A stretch of 64,000 nt of DNA from Molossus alvarezi (Eukaryota > Chordata > Mammalia > Chiroptera > Molossidae), in NCBI GenBank assembly GCA_037176705.1, contig CM073887.1, forward strand, positions 30,011,501 through 30,075,500. Reading direction: 5' to 3'. Position 1 is the first letter of the stretch; the number at the start of each line of letters is the position of its first letter. Made by a program: the position numbers and the translations under genes. Below, piece after piece: positions 38,744-51,099 of the stretch. The notes below the pieces were generated by a model, which made no database searches, was not told the origin of the DNA, and worked only from the letters and a program-made list of their open reading frames with translations.

Positions 38744-40413
38744 ATTAAAAAAAAAAAAAAATTTGGCAAAGAAAACCACGATTAGTAATATTGATTGATT
38801 CCAAATTTTTAACACAACATTTGATAAGAAACTATATTAATCAAAGAATCAAATGTATAATTATGTTTTAAACCAACAGAATAAGAATTTAAATACTTAA
38901 AAATAACTGCAGGGAATTTCGGATGACTTTCAGCACCATTTTATTTTAAGGGTTGGTTTATCTATTTTCTCAGTCCTTTTTTGGTATACTTAAACCAGAA
39001 ATAAAAGGTATTGTGGAAACTTAAAATTCAAAATATTCTGTCCCATTCACTGTTTATAATCTTTTGTGCCTTGAGGGAATGTCACAAGAGGAAAAGGAAA
39101 GCTAAACGCTGCATACTAAACACTTATAACTATTAAAAATCTCTTGTCATTAAAAGAGAAATGTTTAACATCTCTCGCACTAAATCCTGCCTTCAGTTAT
39201 TTGTTTAATGGAATATCATTTGAAGGCATACGATGGCCTTAGGTTGTATACAGGTGACAGAACTCTATTTGACACTTACTGTATACTCTGCAGCACGCTA
39301 TGGAAAATGGGGAGGAAGGGAGGAAAAATAATTATGGTCAAAATGTTTGCAATGTATTCTCTACTCATTTTGCTTTTAATCACTAGACTGCATTATGTTT
39401 ATAATGCAAGTTTGGGATGTCAACTGCTTAGAAATGCTCATTAATAGCAGACTAGATTGTTTTTAATTTCATGTAGTCCAGTGTTGCATCAGCAGGAACT
39501 CTCATTTCTAAGAAAAGAAGCATTATTTTTGTCTGCTTAGAGTAATACCACATGTAGGGAAATTAACACCGGGGAGAAAAAACTGGCTAGAGAACTAATG
39601 AGTATTAGTGTTTTAGGAGAATTAGTTTAGAACTCGGAAAGTTAGGGGATAGCTCCACAGTGGTGAGTAAAAATGCACTTCACCCTCGCCTTCGCTGTTT
39701 AAATATAACCCATCAAAATCTTCATTCTCTCATAACTTTCGTAAGTGACTTCTATTTGACTCCTACGTCATCTTCAAATGACCCACTCACTAACTGTGTG
39801 CTATAGTTCAAAACCTAGTGCACCCTCTTCTGTGAGACACTGCAGAGAAGTAAAAAGGTATTGTATTTTTAAGGATAAGTATAAGGCCAGTAGACGAGGA
39901 TTAAAACTAGAGAGTTGGTTTATAGAAATAAGCGGATAATTATCTAGGCTTAAGGTAATAGCTTACATGTTTTGAGAATCTTTTTACTTATTTTTGCTTT
40001 GTTGCTGCTAAAAATGCTAATGGGCTGTGGAAATGACCTCCATTCACTGAAGGTAATCTAATAAGGTCTTTTATAAACACAAATTTTACTCAAGTTTAAA
40101 TTGTGTAAAACTGCTTAGAAACCTGAAATTTTATAGTGTGTAATATCTTATGTGTATATAGCATCCTGAACTGTGTGATACAGTAGATTTCTTCTTAGCT
40201 TAAGAAACCATTATGAGAGGTAGATTTAATAACAAAACCAGCTTATGTTTCTACTTATCTGCTTTCCTTTTCAGCAATTTCCTCCCTTGTGAACATGAAC
40301 CATATCAAGTGTCTGTGACCTAATGATTTAATGTAAGTCTGTCTCATACATCCTTCTTTGGTAGCTTACACCATGTGGATGCTCTGTCTATAGACACTGC
40401 TTGATAAAAGGAG

Positions 40414-40419
40414 AATAAA
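40414..40419 (+). terminator. Distal polyadenylation signal AATAAA
   Basis: AATAAA about 1.8 kb after the stop codon is followed within 30-60 bases by T- and GT-rich sequence (gttttaatgtg, then tgttgtcttc). That is the arrangement expected for a real cleavage site near 40435. This is my preferred end of the FSTL5 transcript. Confidence 0.5.
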
Positions 40420-40440
40420 CCTCTTACATTTTAACCTTTG

Positions 40441-41334
40441 AGAGTTCAGTCAATGTTTTAATGTGCACACCAATATTTCATGTTGTCTTCCTTTGCCTCA
40501 AACATATTTTGGTGCTCTGGATTATTTTGAAAGTGATGGGACGGGATAGAAAGAATGTGAAGAGAGATCAGTTAAGAAAAGACGATTAAGTTTGCCTTTT
40601 TATAAACAATTCTAAGTTGTTCTATCCCTTCACAGTTAATGTTTAAACCAAGGAATGTATCCTTTTTCAAGTGTCTGTTTCTTTAGAATCCCTTCGAGTG
40701 TATTAAAAGAATGAGTATCAGAATGAAATATCAAAAGTAAACTCAAAGGAAAATCCTTTTCTTCCCATGTCCTTATACAATTAACCAAAAAATACTGAGC
40801 CACTCTTTTAAAAAAATCTCGTAATAAAATACTGGCATTTGGTATTCTTTGAAAGAAACAGATGCGGTGTTATAATACTTTCTGAGGTAGATCTTTTTTT
40901 GAGGGTGGGGCATCAATGCTATTTTATGCACATCCTGATAAAGGTGTATTGGAAATAATGATCTCATAAATAATGTGTAAAAACCTGAGAAAAACTATAA
41001 TAAAATAATTATTATAACTGTTCTATATTAAGATGATCTAACATCAGAGAGTACATTTTTAACAAATACCCTTTATAAAAGGTTAAAGTGGTAGCAAGAA
41101 GTGATTTTTTTTCCCTATGAAATTATCTGGTGATAGTCGTGGAGGTCAGGAAGTGAGAACAGGTGTGAAACCAAGGGTGGGAGTAAGATGTGGAACAGTC
41201 CTTGAGAAAAAGTGACAGGAAGGAGTAAATATTTATGTAAAGAAGGTGATGTAAATAAGGCAAAAAAAGCAGGTTCTGACCCAATTTTGGAAGGAGGGAG
41301 GTGAAGAATTTATTTATTTGTTTATTTTTGTAAT
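40441..41334. other. Intergenic DNA downstream of FSTL5
   Basis: No gene or repeat was recognised before the next Ves. Confidence 0.4.
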
Positions 41335-41577
41335 TCTTACCTGATATTTTTTCATTGATTCTTTTAGACAGAGTGGGAGGGATGGAGGAAAAGAGAAAGA
41401 GAGAGAGAGAGAAACATCAATGTGAGAGAAACATCAACTGATTGCCTCCTGCACATCCCTGACTAGGGCTGAGGGTCAAACCCTCAACCAATATATGTGC
41501 CCTTTACCGGGAATCAAACCTGTAACTCTTTGGTCCACTGCGGATGCTCTAACCATTGAGCAAAAGTAGCCAGTGCT
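41335..41577 (-). mobile_element. Diverged Ves SINE (antisense)
   Basis: A GA-rich body, gattgcctcctgcacatccct and a head ending agccagtgct at 41577. Many differences from the younger copies; no clear duplication was seen. Confidence 0.88.
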
Positions 41578-41971
41578 GAAACCAATGTAAAGAGTTTGGA
41601 CACAATCCAGACAATAGAAACTCAACAATCACTTTTAAAAAGGGAAATGGCAGCGAAAACAACACTTTTAAATTGTGTTATCTTTTAATGGAATGAAAAT
41701 TTGACAGAAAAGGGGGGAATTAGAGGGCAAGGTACCAACTGAGAGGCTCTAGCAACAATGTAAGTTTATGAACTTTAATATAAGGCAATCACATTGAAAG
41801 TATATATTGTAAACCAGGATATGTTAAAGAACCATATTTGAAATAAAAAATGAATAAATATAGATCATAAAAGGAGACAGACATGAAAGGTCTCAAACAT
41901 AACATTATATTAATAGAAATAAAATCAGGAAGAAGAAAGAGATTTAGGTGATAGAAAGAAGATTTAAGTAT

Positions 41972-42140
41972 CCCTAGTCAGTATGGCTCAGTTGGTGGAG
42001 CATGGTCCCATGTACCAAGAGGTCACAGGTTCTGTTCCTGGCCAGGGCACATGCCTGCGTTCATTCCCCAGTGCGGGGTGTGCAGGAGGCAGCCAGTTGA
42101 TGTTTCTCTCCCTCTCCTTTCCTCTCTCTCAAAATCAGGA
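41972..42140 (+). mobile_element. Ves SINE
   Basis: ccctagtcagtatggctcagttgg, then aagaggtcacaggttctgttcc (B-box region) and gtgcaggaggcagccagttgatg with a CT-rich body ending ctctcaaaatcagg. The A-tail is almost lost. Confidence 0.88.
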
Positions 42141-44280
42141 TGAAACAGTATGTTCAATCATATCTGACAGCTTACCATATGTAAATTTTTAATGTGAGAA
42201 AAATATTAAGAACATATCTTCATCATGGAAGTCAATACAACTCCGGTGTAAGATGACACTGTGCAACCCAACATCACAACAGTAAGAACTCCAAAGGGCT
42301 ACTTAAAATGTCCCATCATGTATTCACCTTTTAGCTGTTTTTATATGAATGGGGAATGAGAAAAAAAGCAGCACCAATTGAAAATCTATTTTTACTTTTC
42401 TTTCAAACATTTACCTCACCTGGGAAATATTCATGCACAGACATGTTCTGAAAGTCATGCTATAGAAATTCTTGTGTGCGGTCTTGTCATGGTAACTTTT
42501 CTTATTTTCCTAGAAGACTAAGTCTTAACTTGAGCATAGCAGCATGTTCTTGTTCGCTTGCAAATAATCACCACATAATCCTACTAGTAAGTGGAAAAGC
42601 TCTTGGCTTTCCAGTAATATTCATCAGCAAAATGTCTCTGTCTCTGTGGCATTTAGTGGGCACTGCACAACTATTTTACAGTAATTTATAGCTACAGGTG
42701 GTGAGTTAGAAAAGTTTTAACCTTTGTTATTTTATACTAGAGTTCAGGAATGATAACATTCTTAATATGTTTATCCACTTTTGTTGATATTCATTTTCAC
42801 AATTGTATGCATCTAAAATGCTATAGAATTTATTGAATATTTGTTTATTATCTGTAGAACCCCATCTAACATATGCACATTATGCAACTCAAAGAGAGCA
42901 GGGGATTTTGTCTTTTTTTTTTTTTTTTTTAATACCACATCTAGAAAAGGGCTTAGTATGTAGTAGACACATATTAGACAGTCAGTAAACATATGTGAGA
43001 TGATTGAAGTGCTATTTTCATTGAACTCAAACTATGATTTAGTCTCTATAGAACATATGTTTAACTTTTTGAGAATCTCAAATCACATGGCAAAAATGTA
43101 TGCTTTGAAAGTTATTAAACTCTGATAATTAAACGTAGCATCATTCAGGCAGGTGTTTTCTATTTAATATTCTCCAATTCTCTAACATATTAAAGCTTAT
43201 AGACATATAATGAACATCTGGATAAATGATGTCTTTTTAAACATTTTCCACTTCAAATTAAATGTAATTGCTTATGTAAACATGATGTCTGTTTTGTGAA
43301 AGTCTAATCCCTTTCATATATTTTTAAACTCTAAATTAATATATATTATCTTTTAGTTATTTATAGAGGCAGATTATCCTTATATATATTATCCTTGCTA
43401 CAAGAAGCATGCTTATATGAAATAAAAATATTTATCCTATAAAAAATATCAGTATATTTTGAGATAAAAATTTGTATTTCTGGTTTGAAATTAAATAATC
43501 AAGTCAAAAGTTTACCATTAATTGTTGAAATTAATGAAAAATCCTTTTAAACTTCTATTGTTTGATGCATTTATGTTTTCCCCAACATGCAACATGATAT
43601 AACTTGCCTTTGATTTCTCTTACTCTTATGTATTGTGCATAAAACTTTTCATTATTATTAAATTATAATCAATCTCTTCTTCCATTATTAGTTCAGTTTC
43701 TATTTTTGCTAATATTATTAGCTATGGATATTTGGGCTGAGTGCCACCATCCAAAAAAAGAATGATACCGTTTGAAAAAAAATTATATAAAAATGAACAA
43801 ATGTACTTATTATACTTGAAGTGCTGAGGTATGTTATTTAGGAACTGTACTTCTGCATTTTCCCCAAAATTTCTTGGCTCAATTTTTCTTTGTTCAAAGA
43901 GTTTCTATTTTCAATCTTCTTAAGATTTTTTGCTATAAAACGTATTATTAAAATATATTCTTTTAACTTGTAAAAACCAAACAAAGATATGTTTAATAGT
44001 CCAAGTCTAGGAAAAATATACATATATAGTGGTTCTGTGAGTAGTAGTATTAAGGGAGATGCATAGAATTCATCTAAGGTATGAGGAAAAGTCACCTTTA
44101 GACCTTAGGTAAGCAAATTTAATATTATAAAATTTTAAAAATATACATTATTGGTAATGGGATAAAGTGTAATTTGATTCATGAAAGATCCAGGTTGCAG
44201 TATAAAGCATCCTGCTACTTGGTTTGTATTAAGTCTGTAATCCCAGTGGTATTCAAAAAGCCCCTTATAACCTCTCCTTA
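42141..44280. other. Intergenic AT-rich DNA, one L2-like tail
   Basis: At 42885-43015 the order agagagcaggggattttgtc, an inserted T-run, aaaagggcttagtatgtagtagacacatattag, cagtcagtaaacatatgtgag resembles an L2-type 3' end in sense orientation (weak). Otherwise nothing was recognised. Confidence 0.4.
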
Positions 44281-44889
44281 GGTTTGGAGTATATCCATGC
44301 CATGTTTAGCCAGAAAAAAAAAAAAAAAAAAGTGGTTTCTTGCTTACTACTGGCTGCTAGCAGAGACTAAACTCTTGACCATGTTGGACAATGTTACTAT
44401 ATGACTCATATATAGATCACAAAAAGGATAATACCCAATATATTAAACCAACAATTGATGTCTATAGCAGCCCACTCATAGGGTAGAAAATCTACCCTAA
44501 TCTAGACAAGCCAAAAATACTGATATTGTGTTCAAATTTCCCCCCAACTTGCAAGTTGGAGTTTTAGTCAAGAAACATAAATTCAAGAAGACCAAAGACT
44601 ACACCAGCCTAATGTCACCGAGAGACAAGTGGGTCACTGCCTTACCCTCCAGCTCCAGAGCAGTAGCCAGCTATTATGCAGAGGAGAAGAAGCAGGCCAT
44701 AAGCAAAAATAACTCCAACGTTACCCTAAAACCACCTGACTTTCTTTAAACAGAGTGTGAAAATATTGAGGTTAAAAAGTACTCTTTAATAAAGATTCAG
44801 ATTTATGTAATTTTGTGGAAGCTGGGTGCTCTACATACAATTTGCAAGGTAAATTGTAGGCCAACTAGTTTACCAGAGTGAGTCAGAGA
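44281..44889. other. Unassigned segment with one open stretch
   Basis: An A-run at about 44313-44330 is followed by sequence I cannot place. The frame 44528-44749 (73 codons, Lys/Ser-rich, with RDKWVTALPSSSRAVASYY) could be a decayed retroelement or retropseudogene; I do not recognise it. It may be the 5' part of the half-L1 that follows. Confidence 0.3.
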
Positions 44890-46304
44890 AAGAGAGAGCC
44901 AAGAGCTCTCCCTGGGTCAGGACAAATCACAAAAATGAACATCAAAAACTATCCCTGCAAAAGGACCTGAATTTAGTTTGAGCAGACTGTGGAGCAAGAA
45001 TTCACCAGAGCTTTGTTAAAACCATATTGAATTTAGCCACCAACCAGTGCAGCCTAAGGACTAGAGACAGATTAACACAGAGATTAGGCAAATAAATGGT
45101 CAAAGAGAGCCTTGCAAAACCAATGTCATTCCAGGGTCATTGTAAAAATGCTAAAGGCCACAACCACTGTGCAGTAGTATCAAATGATATGGGTAGAATA
45201 CACTTCACTACAATAGTCCAGTTAAGTCACTAAATATATAAACAAGAAGTGTTTGGGGGGCTATGTGGATTTGTTACAATACATTATCTAAAATATCTTA
45301 TTTTTTAAAAGCAACAAAGCAAAATTAAAAATGTGACTCATACAAAGGGAGAAAAAACCTGAACAACTGAAACTGCTTTTCAACAGTTGCACTGAACAGG
45401 CAAAACTTCAAAATAAGCATTATAAAGATGTTCAACAAAATAAGGGAAATTATGTTTACGAAAAATAAAGGGAAAGTATAATGACAATGTTCTAACAAAG
45501 ACATAATATCAATAAAAAATAGAAATTAAAAAAAACAATTTCTGGAATCAAAAATATAGTAACTGAAAAGAAAATATACTAGTGGGGTTCAAGAATAGAT
45601 TTGAATTAAAGTAAAATTAGTAAGTTTGAATAAAGACTCATATAATTATGCAATACAAAGTCTGACACAAAATTCCCAACTTTTCAAACCATTACTTTAC
45701 AAATCCAAGAATACTGATGAACTCTAAGTAGTACATTTACAAAAATATCCACATGCAGGCATGTCATAAAAAAATGTTGAAAGGCGGTGGGAAAAAATCT
45801 TTAAAACAAAAGAAAAATATGTCACTTAAAAAGTATTTATAACATTAATATTGGATGCATCATAACAAATAATGAAGGCCATGAGTCAACAGGATGACAT
45901 ATTCAAATGCTGAAAGAAAATAAGAATTTCATAGCCTGAAAAACTATATTTCAAGACATTGAGCAAAATAAAACATTCCCAGGTGAACAAAAGTGAAAGA
46001 ATATATAGCTTGCAGAACTAACTTAAAAGAAATTCTAAAGGAAGTTTTCAGACAGTACTTGAATCTAAACTAAACTAAAAGAGATTTTAACAAATTACGC
46101 AGAAACTGAACTCATGAACATTTATTTCCAGAACAATGAACTGAAAGATTTTTACTTGCAGAAACTTGTACATTAATATTTATAAAAGCTTTATTTACAA
46201 TAGCCCAAACCAGGAAATTTCTTTAATATTTTTTGATGGGTAAATTATTTAACAGTGAAAAACTCTATATAATGGAATATTCTGCAGCAGTAATTTTTTT
46301 AAAA

Positions 46305-46396
46305 GCCCTCCTGGTTTGGCTCAACAGTTGGATCGTCGACCTGTGGACAAAAGAGTCCCGGGTTTGGTTCCCGCTAGGGGCATGTACCAAAAAAAA
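46305..46396 (+). mobile_element. Head-only short Ves
   Basis: gccctcctggtttggctcaac through B box gggtttggttccc to ggggcatgtacc, then poly-A; the CT-rich body is absent. It is directly followed by another Ves. Confidence 0.85.
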
Positions 46397-46610
46397 GCCC
46401 TTGGCTGGTGGCTTAGTTGGTTGGATCATTGTCCCATACATCAAAAGATCACAAGTTTCATTCCAGTCAGGGCACATACTTAGGTTGCAGGGTAGATCCC
46501 ATTCAGGTAGCATATAGGAGGCAAGCGATCAATAATTCTCTCTCACATTGATGTTTTTTCTCTCCAATAAAATAAAATAAATAAAACATATCCTCAAGTA
46601 AGGATTTTTT
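46397..46610 (+). mobile_element. Ves SINE
   Basis: gcccttggctggtggcttagttgg at the head, a CT-poor body (ctctctcacattgatgttttttc), an AAAT-rich tail and a hairpin remnant tcctcaagtaagga. Confidence 0.9.
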
Positions 46611-47149
46611 AAAAAATCAAGCTGTTGATAAATACAACAATGTAGATGACCTTCAGAAAGATTGAGCTGAGTGAAAAAAACCAATCACAAAAGAATACAT
46701 ATTGCATGATTCCATTTATACAACATTTGTTAAGTAACATAATTAAAGAGATGGGGGTGACGAGTGACCACCATGGTGGAGGGTGGGGTGGAATAGATGT
46801 GGCTATAACAGAGAGTCTTGTGATGGTATAGTTAAGTACCATGATTGATGGTGGTTATAATAAACTACAAATGTATAAAATTGCATAAAGCTACCCCCCC
46901 ACCCACCCACACTCATATACACACATATACACAGACACACAAGTGGCTGTATAACTGTTGAGATCTGAACAAACTCTACATTTTGAATCAAGGTAATTTC
47001 CCGGGTTTGATGCTATACTATAGTATGCAAGATGCTGAAATTGGCGGAGATTGGAGGAAGAATACACAGGATCTTACTGTATATATCTTTGCAACTTCTT
47101 GTGACTCTATAATTCTTTCAAAAATAAAGCGTTTTAAAATTGGCATTTA

Positions 47150-47485
47150 TAATGAAAGAGTACTGCATTTATATTAATGTCAGTTTTTATGGATGTAGTG
47201 AATAAATGATAGATCTGCCAGTTATGAGATCCTTGGTTTATAATCCAGTCCTGCAAGTTCTGATTTTGTGATGTGACCCTGGAAATCTGTGTCACTCTGT
47301 GTGTTATTATGTTACTGGAGGAACAGAAACAAAGGCAAAAAGTGGCTGTGATCTTTACATATTTTCTAAAACCATATATTTCTTAATAAAATTCTATGTG
47401 GAAGTCAAATATGTTAGGTGGGAGACAGGTGCAGAATACTTAGTTTGATATGATTGTGCAGTCATCAGCAGAACAATTTTTAGAC
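47150..47485. other. Intergenic DNA without recognised features
   Basis: No gene or repeat recognised. Confidence 0.4.
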
Positions 47486-47489
47486 CTTT

Positions 47490-47720
47490 GATATCTGATA
47501 GAACGTCCTGCCCGGATGGAAAAGTTCTGTACCTCTACTCTCCGATACACAGCCACTAGCCACTTCTGATTATGAGAAACCTGGAATATGGCTAGTGTTA
47601 CCGAGGTATATAATTTCAAAATTAATTTAAATTAATTAAAGAAATAAACGTTAGTTTAAATTTCAGTTTCAACTATGTGTGGCTAGTGTCTATCATTTTG
47701 ACAGAACCAGTCTTTAAATT
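47490..47720. mobile_element. MER-type non-autonomous DNA transposon
   Basis: Inverted ends agccactagccac (about 47551-47563) and gtgtggctagtg (about 47678-47689), with an AT-rich centre, correspond to a common mammalian MER-type element. The exact family was not determined. Confidence 0.5.
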
Positions 47721-47724
47721 CTAG

Positions 47725-49490
47725 CTTGAAAACCATTCGCTTAGTGGAAACAATCATTTCCATGCAGCACATAGAATGTACGGCTTCCAATCTACAGTCT
47801 TACTCTTAGTACTTCACACCTGTGTGATCTCCATCAGGACACTATCCGTTTGCAATTGTTTATCTTTGAAATGAAAGAATGCCAACACTTTTAAGGTCCC
47901 ATGTTTCCACACATTATCTTACCTCCCACTGTTACCACTTCATTTAAAATATTTATGTCCACCTGAAGTCCCTGGTGCACCCATTTTCCTCATCTCAGTC
48001 GGTTCCCATAAATACTACTTTTCAACACAAATCAGATTGTAGCCCGAGGGATTCGAAAACAAGGCTGCCCCTGGGGTGAAGCTGTGCTCTGTTAGAAGTA
48101 AGCAGGTTGACTGGGTCATGCAGGTGGTAATGAACGTCCTCTCATGAGCCATCACTTTCTGAGGCTGACAGGTGGTGGGTGGCAAGGAACGGGCGGGACA
48201 CATTTCCGGGGCATACTCCAAGTGATGGGATTAGAGGAGGACAATGGTTGAAGAGTCAAATTAGTGTCAACGTATTGGTTCTTTCACATTAGAGGAGCAA
48301 TTGCTTAACCTTACGGGTTTCACAGGAGATTTAACAAAGGAACGACGCTGGCTTCTCTGCCTGCAGAGATTAGGAAGGGCTTCATCGGACACGGCAGGAT
48401 GTCTACTGAGGAAGTTCCCTGGGATTTAGTTCAATTAAATTAATAAAGGCATGTTGACTCCGAGTCAGATACTGTTTGTTACCAGGAAACAAAGCTGAAT
48501 GAAACACTACTGCTGTCCATAAGAAGTTTCCAATCCAAAGGGGAACAAAGAACCAAATAAAAAATTTTTAAAAAGCAACAGTTATTTTAAAGTTATAGTG
48601 GCAACTTTCGCGCTTTGTCAGTTGATCATTGGCATTTGTGATTTGCAGCACGCTAGTTTGGCACTTGCTAATAAGGTGTTATATGAGTGTGGTGTTCTTG
48701 TGTTTTATATATTAACATACCTTCTTCCTCAAAAGTGGTAAAATTAGCTTTAGGAACAAATGGGTGTTGCCTATAGCAGCAACCTAACTTGTTTAGCAGA
48801 AGAGGTCTCTGTGTCCCTAGCTACATCTATCTACTAAGCTTCCAATTCTGCTTTTCTGTGCTACTTTTACCCTTTAGTTCATCCACTTAGGAAATATTTA
48901 TTCAGTACTAACAATTGCGGGGTTCTGCTCCAGGTGCCAGTTATATAAGAGCAAAGCAGGTGAAGACTCTTCTTGAAGGGGCTTCCTAGTGTGTGTGGGG
49001 CGTGGGGACAGTCAGGGAGCCAGGAGGACAACATTTTTCTTTTCTCTAAACGCTTGACCTCCTTGCCCTGTGCCCACTGCTATTCTTGGTAGCTTCAAAA
49101 GCTAGGCTTTGCTCAGTTTTTATTTCTATTTTCTGTGCTTTGTTATTTATCCCTTTCCAAGTGATTCTATCTTCCTTCCATTTTAATCACGGCAGTTCTC
49201 GATCACAGGGTACAGATTTCCCTGGGGAAGGAGATGTAAGTTGAGAGACACACATGTACACAAACATACTGATGTCAATTTAAGCTAAAACATAGCCAGA
49301 GGAGGCCATTTCATAAAGCAAGCCTGGGGACTGTTATCCATAGTTACTGATGCCCTTTTCATCAAGCTTGGACACTGCCCTCGGTGCAGTTTAGCCACTG
49401 AACATCTTCGAAGTGCAAATGTCGTTTCTTATTCATTAAAACCACGAAACAGGAGTATGACTTTTTACCCTATACTTCACTTTCACAAAC
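47725..49490. other. Intergenic DNA without recognised genes
   Basis: A more GC-rich stretch near 48040-48230 has an open antisense frame (48015-48221), but its composition is not protein-like. No repeat was recognised. Confidence 0.4.
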
Positions 49491-49499
49491 AATATCACA

Positions 49500-49835
49500 A
49501 ATGAACCACTGTAGATAATTTGATCCTGGGGTTACCGGGGAAGAGCTTACTGCCCTCCCTCAAGATAGAAATCAAAAAGAGAAGGCAAAACAGATTCAGA
49601 AGAGGTTTACTGAAAACAAGGTGGAGGGAAAGTGAAAGGGAGAGGCTCGGTGTTCCGAGGAGCACACAGTAATGGAGAATATGGCTCCTCAAACTGCTGC
49701 CTGGGTTGTTTGTGTAGGGCTGGTTCTCCACGGGCACAGAGTAGATTGCTTTGCTTTCCCGGTTCGGCACTGGGCTGATTTGCATTGGTGCAGACACAGA
49801 GCAAAGCTCTTTGCTTTCCAGGTTCTCGCAGTGCA
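49500..49835 (-). mobile_element. Candidate LTR-like element (antisense)
   Basis: On the minus strand it holds two imperfect copies of a motif around gaacctggaaagcaaagagc / gaaccgggaaagcaaagcaa (near 49800-49825 and 49745-49765), then a CT-rich part with cagtaaacctcttctgaatc. Direct repeats followed by a polyadenylation-like region would fit a retroviral LTR, but no partner LTR or coding part was seen. Confidence 0.3.
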
Positions 49836-50144
49836 AGTCAAAGAATAAGTTAAAATGTTAATAGAATTCTGTCTGAAATCTCATAGCGCTATTACAACCC
49901 TATGGTGGTGGGAATTACAATGATTAAGTGGCTGTAGGAATTGTAACCTAAGCTGAAATCTTCCTGTTGTACGGAGTTACCTGCCCTCTCTCAGGCTGAT
50001 GAAGACATGCTTAGTAGAAACCTCTGACCTTACTAGTACTAAAGGTAGCAGGACATTTGAAACTGTAGTGACCCTCAAGGAGACCTCAGAAAATGTGACT
50101 TCTAATTAAAGAATTGCTATATACAATGAATTTACATATAAGAG

Positions 50145-50390
50145 TAGCAAGCACTTATATGGTTCTTTATATTGCTAGGCACTCTATTACATGTTTTAAG
50201 TATGTTAACTGTTTTGATGTTCAGATCAACTCTGTGAAGTAGGTACTATTAAAACTCACTTCACTGATTAAGAAAAATGAAACACAGAGAGATTAAATAA
50301 CTTGACCAAAGTCACACAGCTGATAGGAGGTGGAAGGACAATATGAATCCAGGATGCCTGGTTTCAAAGTCCGTGTTTTTAATAGCTGGA
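50145..50390 (-). mobile_element. MIR SINE (antisense)
   Basis: The clearest MIR in the window: aaaatgaaacacagagagattaaataacttgaccaaagtcacacagctgatagg, then atgaatccaggatgcctggtttcaaagtccgtg, matches the reverse-strand MIR core closely. Confidence 0.82.
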
Positions 50391-50394
50391 GAAT

Positions 50395-51095
50395 TGGAAG
50401 TTCCAGGAGAATGTTACGATGTTATTGATGCTGTTCATTCTAGCTTTTCCTACTCTATTATAAAAATTTGCACTTATCTGGGAAAAGGTCAGTACACCTT
50501 TAATGTGTTGTCCTAGTAAAAGGTGAATTCTACTTTAATAATATTAACGCAATATAAAAAAGTATAATCTTCCATTCTATCATGACAGATTATGACACCA
50601 CCTATACTTTGATAAAATGTATTGATGATATAATGGATGAGTAGAAAAATAACTTCTTATTTTGAGAAGGTGCATGGTAAATTAAGATGGGCTGAAAGAG
50701 AAAGGCAAAAGTTTTAAAAATAATTACTTCTGAGTCTGTCTTAAAGTGAGATATCAAGATGGGAAATTATTTGAATTTTGTGGAAATCATATCCTTAAAC
50801 TGGATATAATTTGGGGACACATCAAATCACATAAAAAAGATGTTTCTGAAGAGGTTAATACACCTTCCTAATCAGTCTGTGATATTTAACACACATACAG
50901 AGACTGAAGCTTCTGGAAAAAATGATCAAAAGTTATTCTGCAGTGTCCACAGTTTTTGGACACAAGGACTCCTATAAATGTTCTTGGCTCCTTTTTTGAA
51001 AGACAGTTACTAGCCTGACGTTTGACATTGGTTGGAACTGTCACCAGGCTACCATCTAAAATACCCTAACATTTGTCATCCCTAAACTATGTCAG
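50395..51095. other. Intergenic DNA without recognised features
   Basis: No gene or repeat recognised. Confidence 0.4.
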
Positions 51096-51099
51096 CTAT

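Larger units (their letters stand above)
38611..40440 (+). other. FSTL5: Probable FSTL5 3' UTR
   Basis: Sequence after the FSTL5 stop codon is AT-rich, has no repeat I recognise, and carries two AATAAA hexamers, at 38738 and 40414. The second gives a 3' UTR of about 1.8 kb, in line with my memory of a long FSTL5 3' UTR in other mammals. The interval has no Ves or L1 insertion, unlike the DNA on both sides. The end point is inferred; transcript data are needed. Confidence 0.55.
44890..47145 (+). mobile_element. Old half-L1 (HAL1-type), interrupted by two Ves
   Basis: Decayed ORF1-like text (for example tggaatcaaaaatatagtaactgaaaagaaaat near 45545, aaacattcccaggtgaacaaaagtgaaagaa near 45970, aaattctaaaggaagtttt near 46030) is followed at once by L1M-type 3' sequence (tttatttacaatagcccaaacc near 46190, ctgagtgaaaaaaaccaatcacaaaagaatacat near 46665, then a G-rich tract and a terminal cctca-less AT end near 47140). 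No endonuclease or RT sequence lies between. The 5' boundary is uncertain. Confidence 0.6.
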
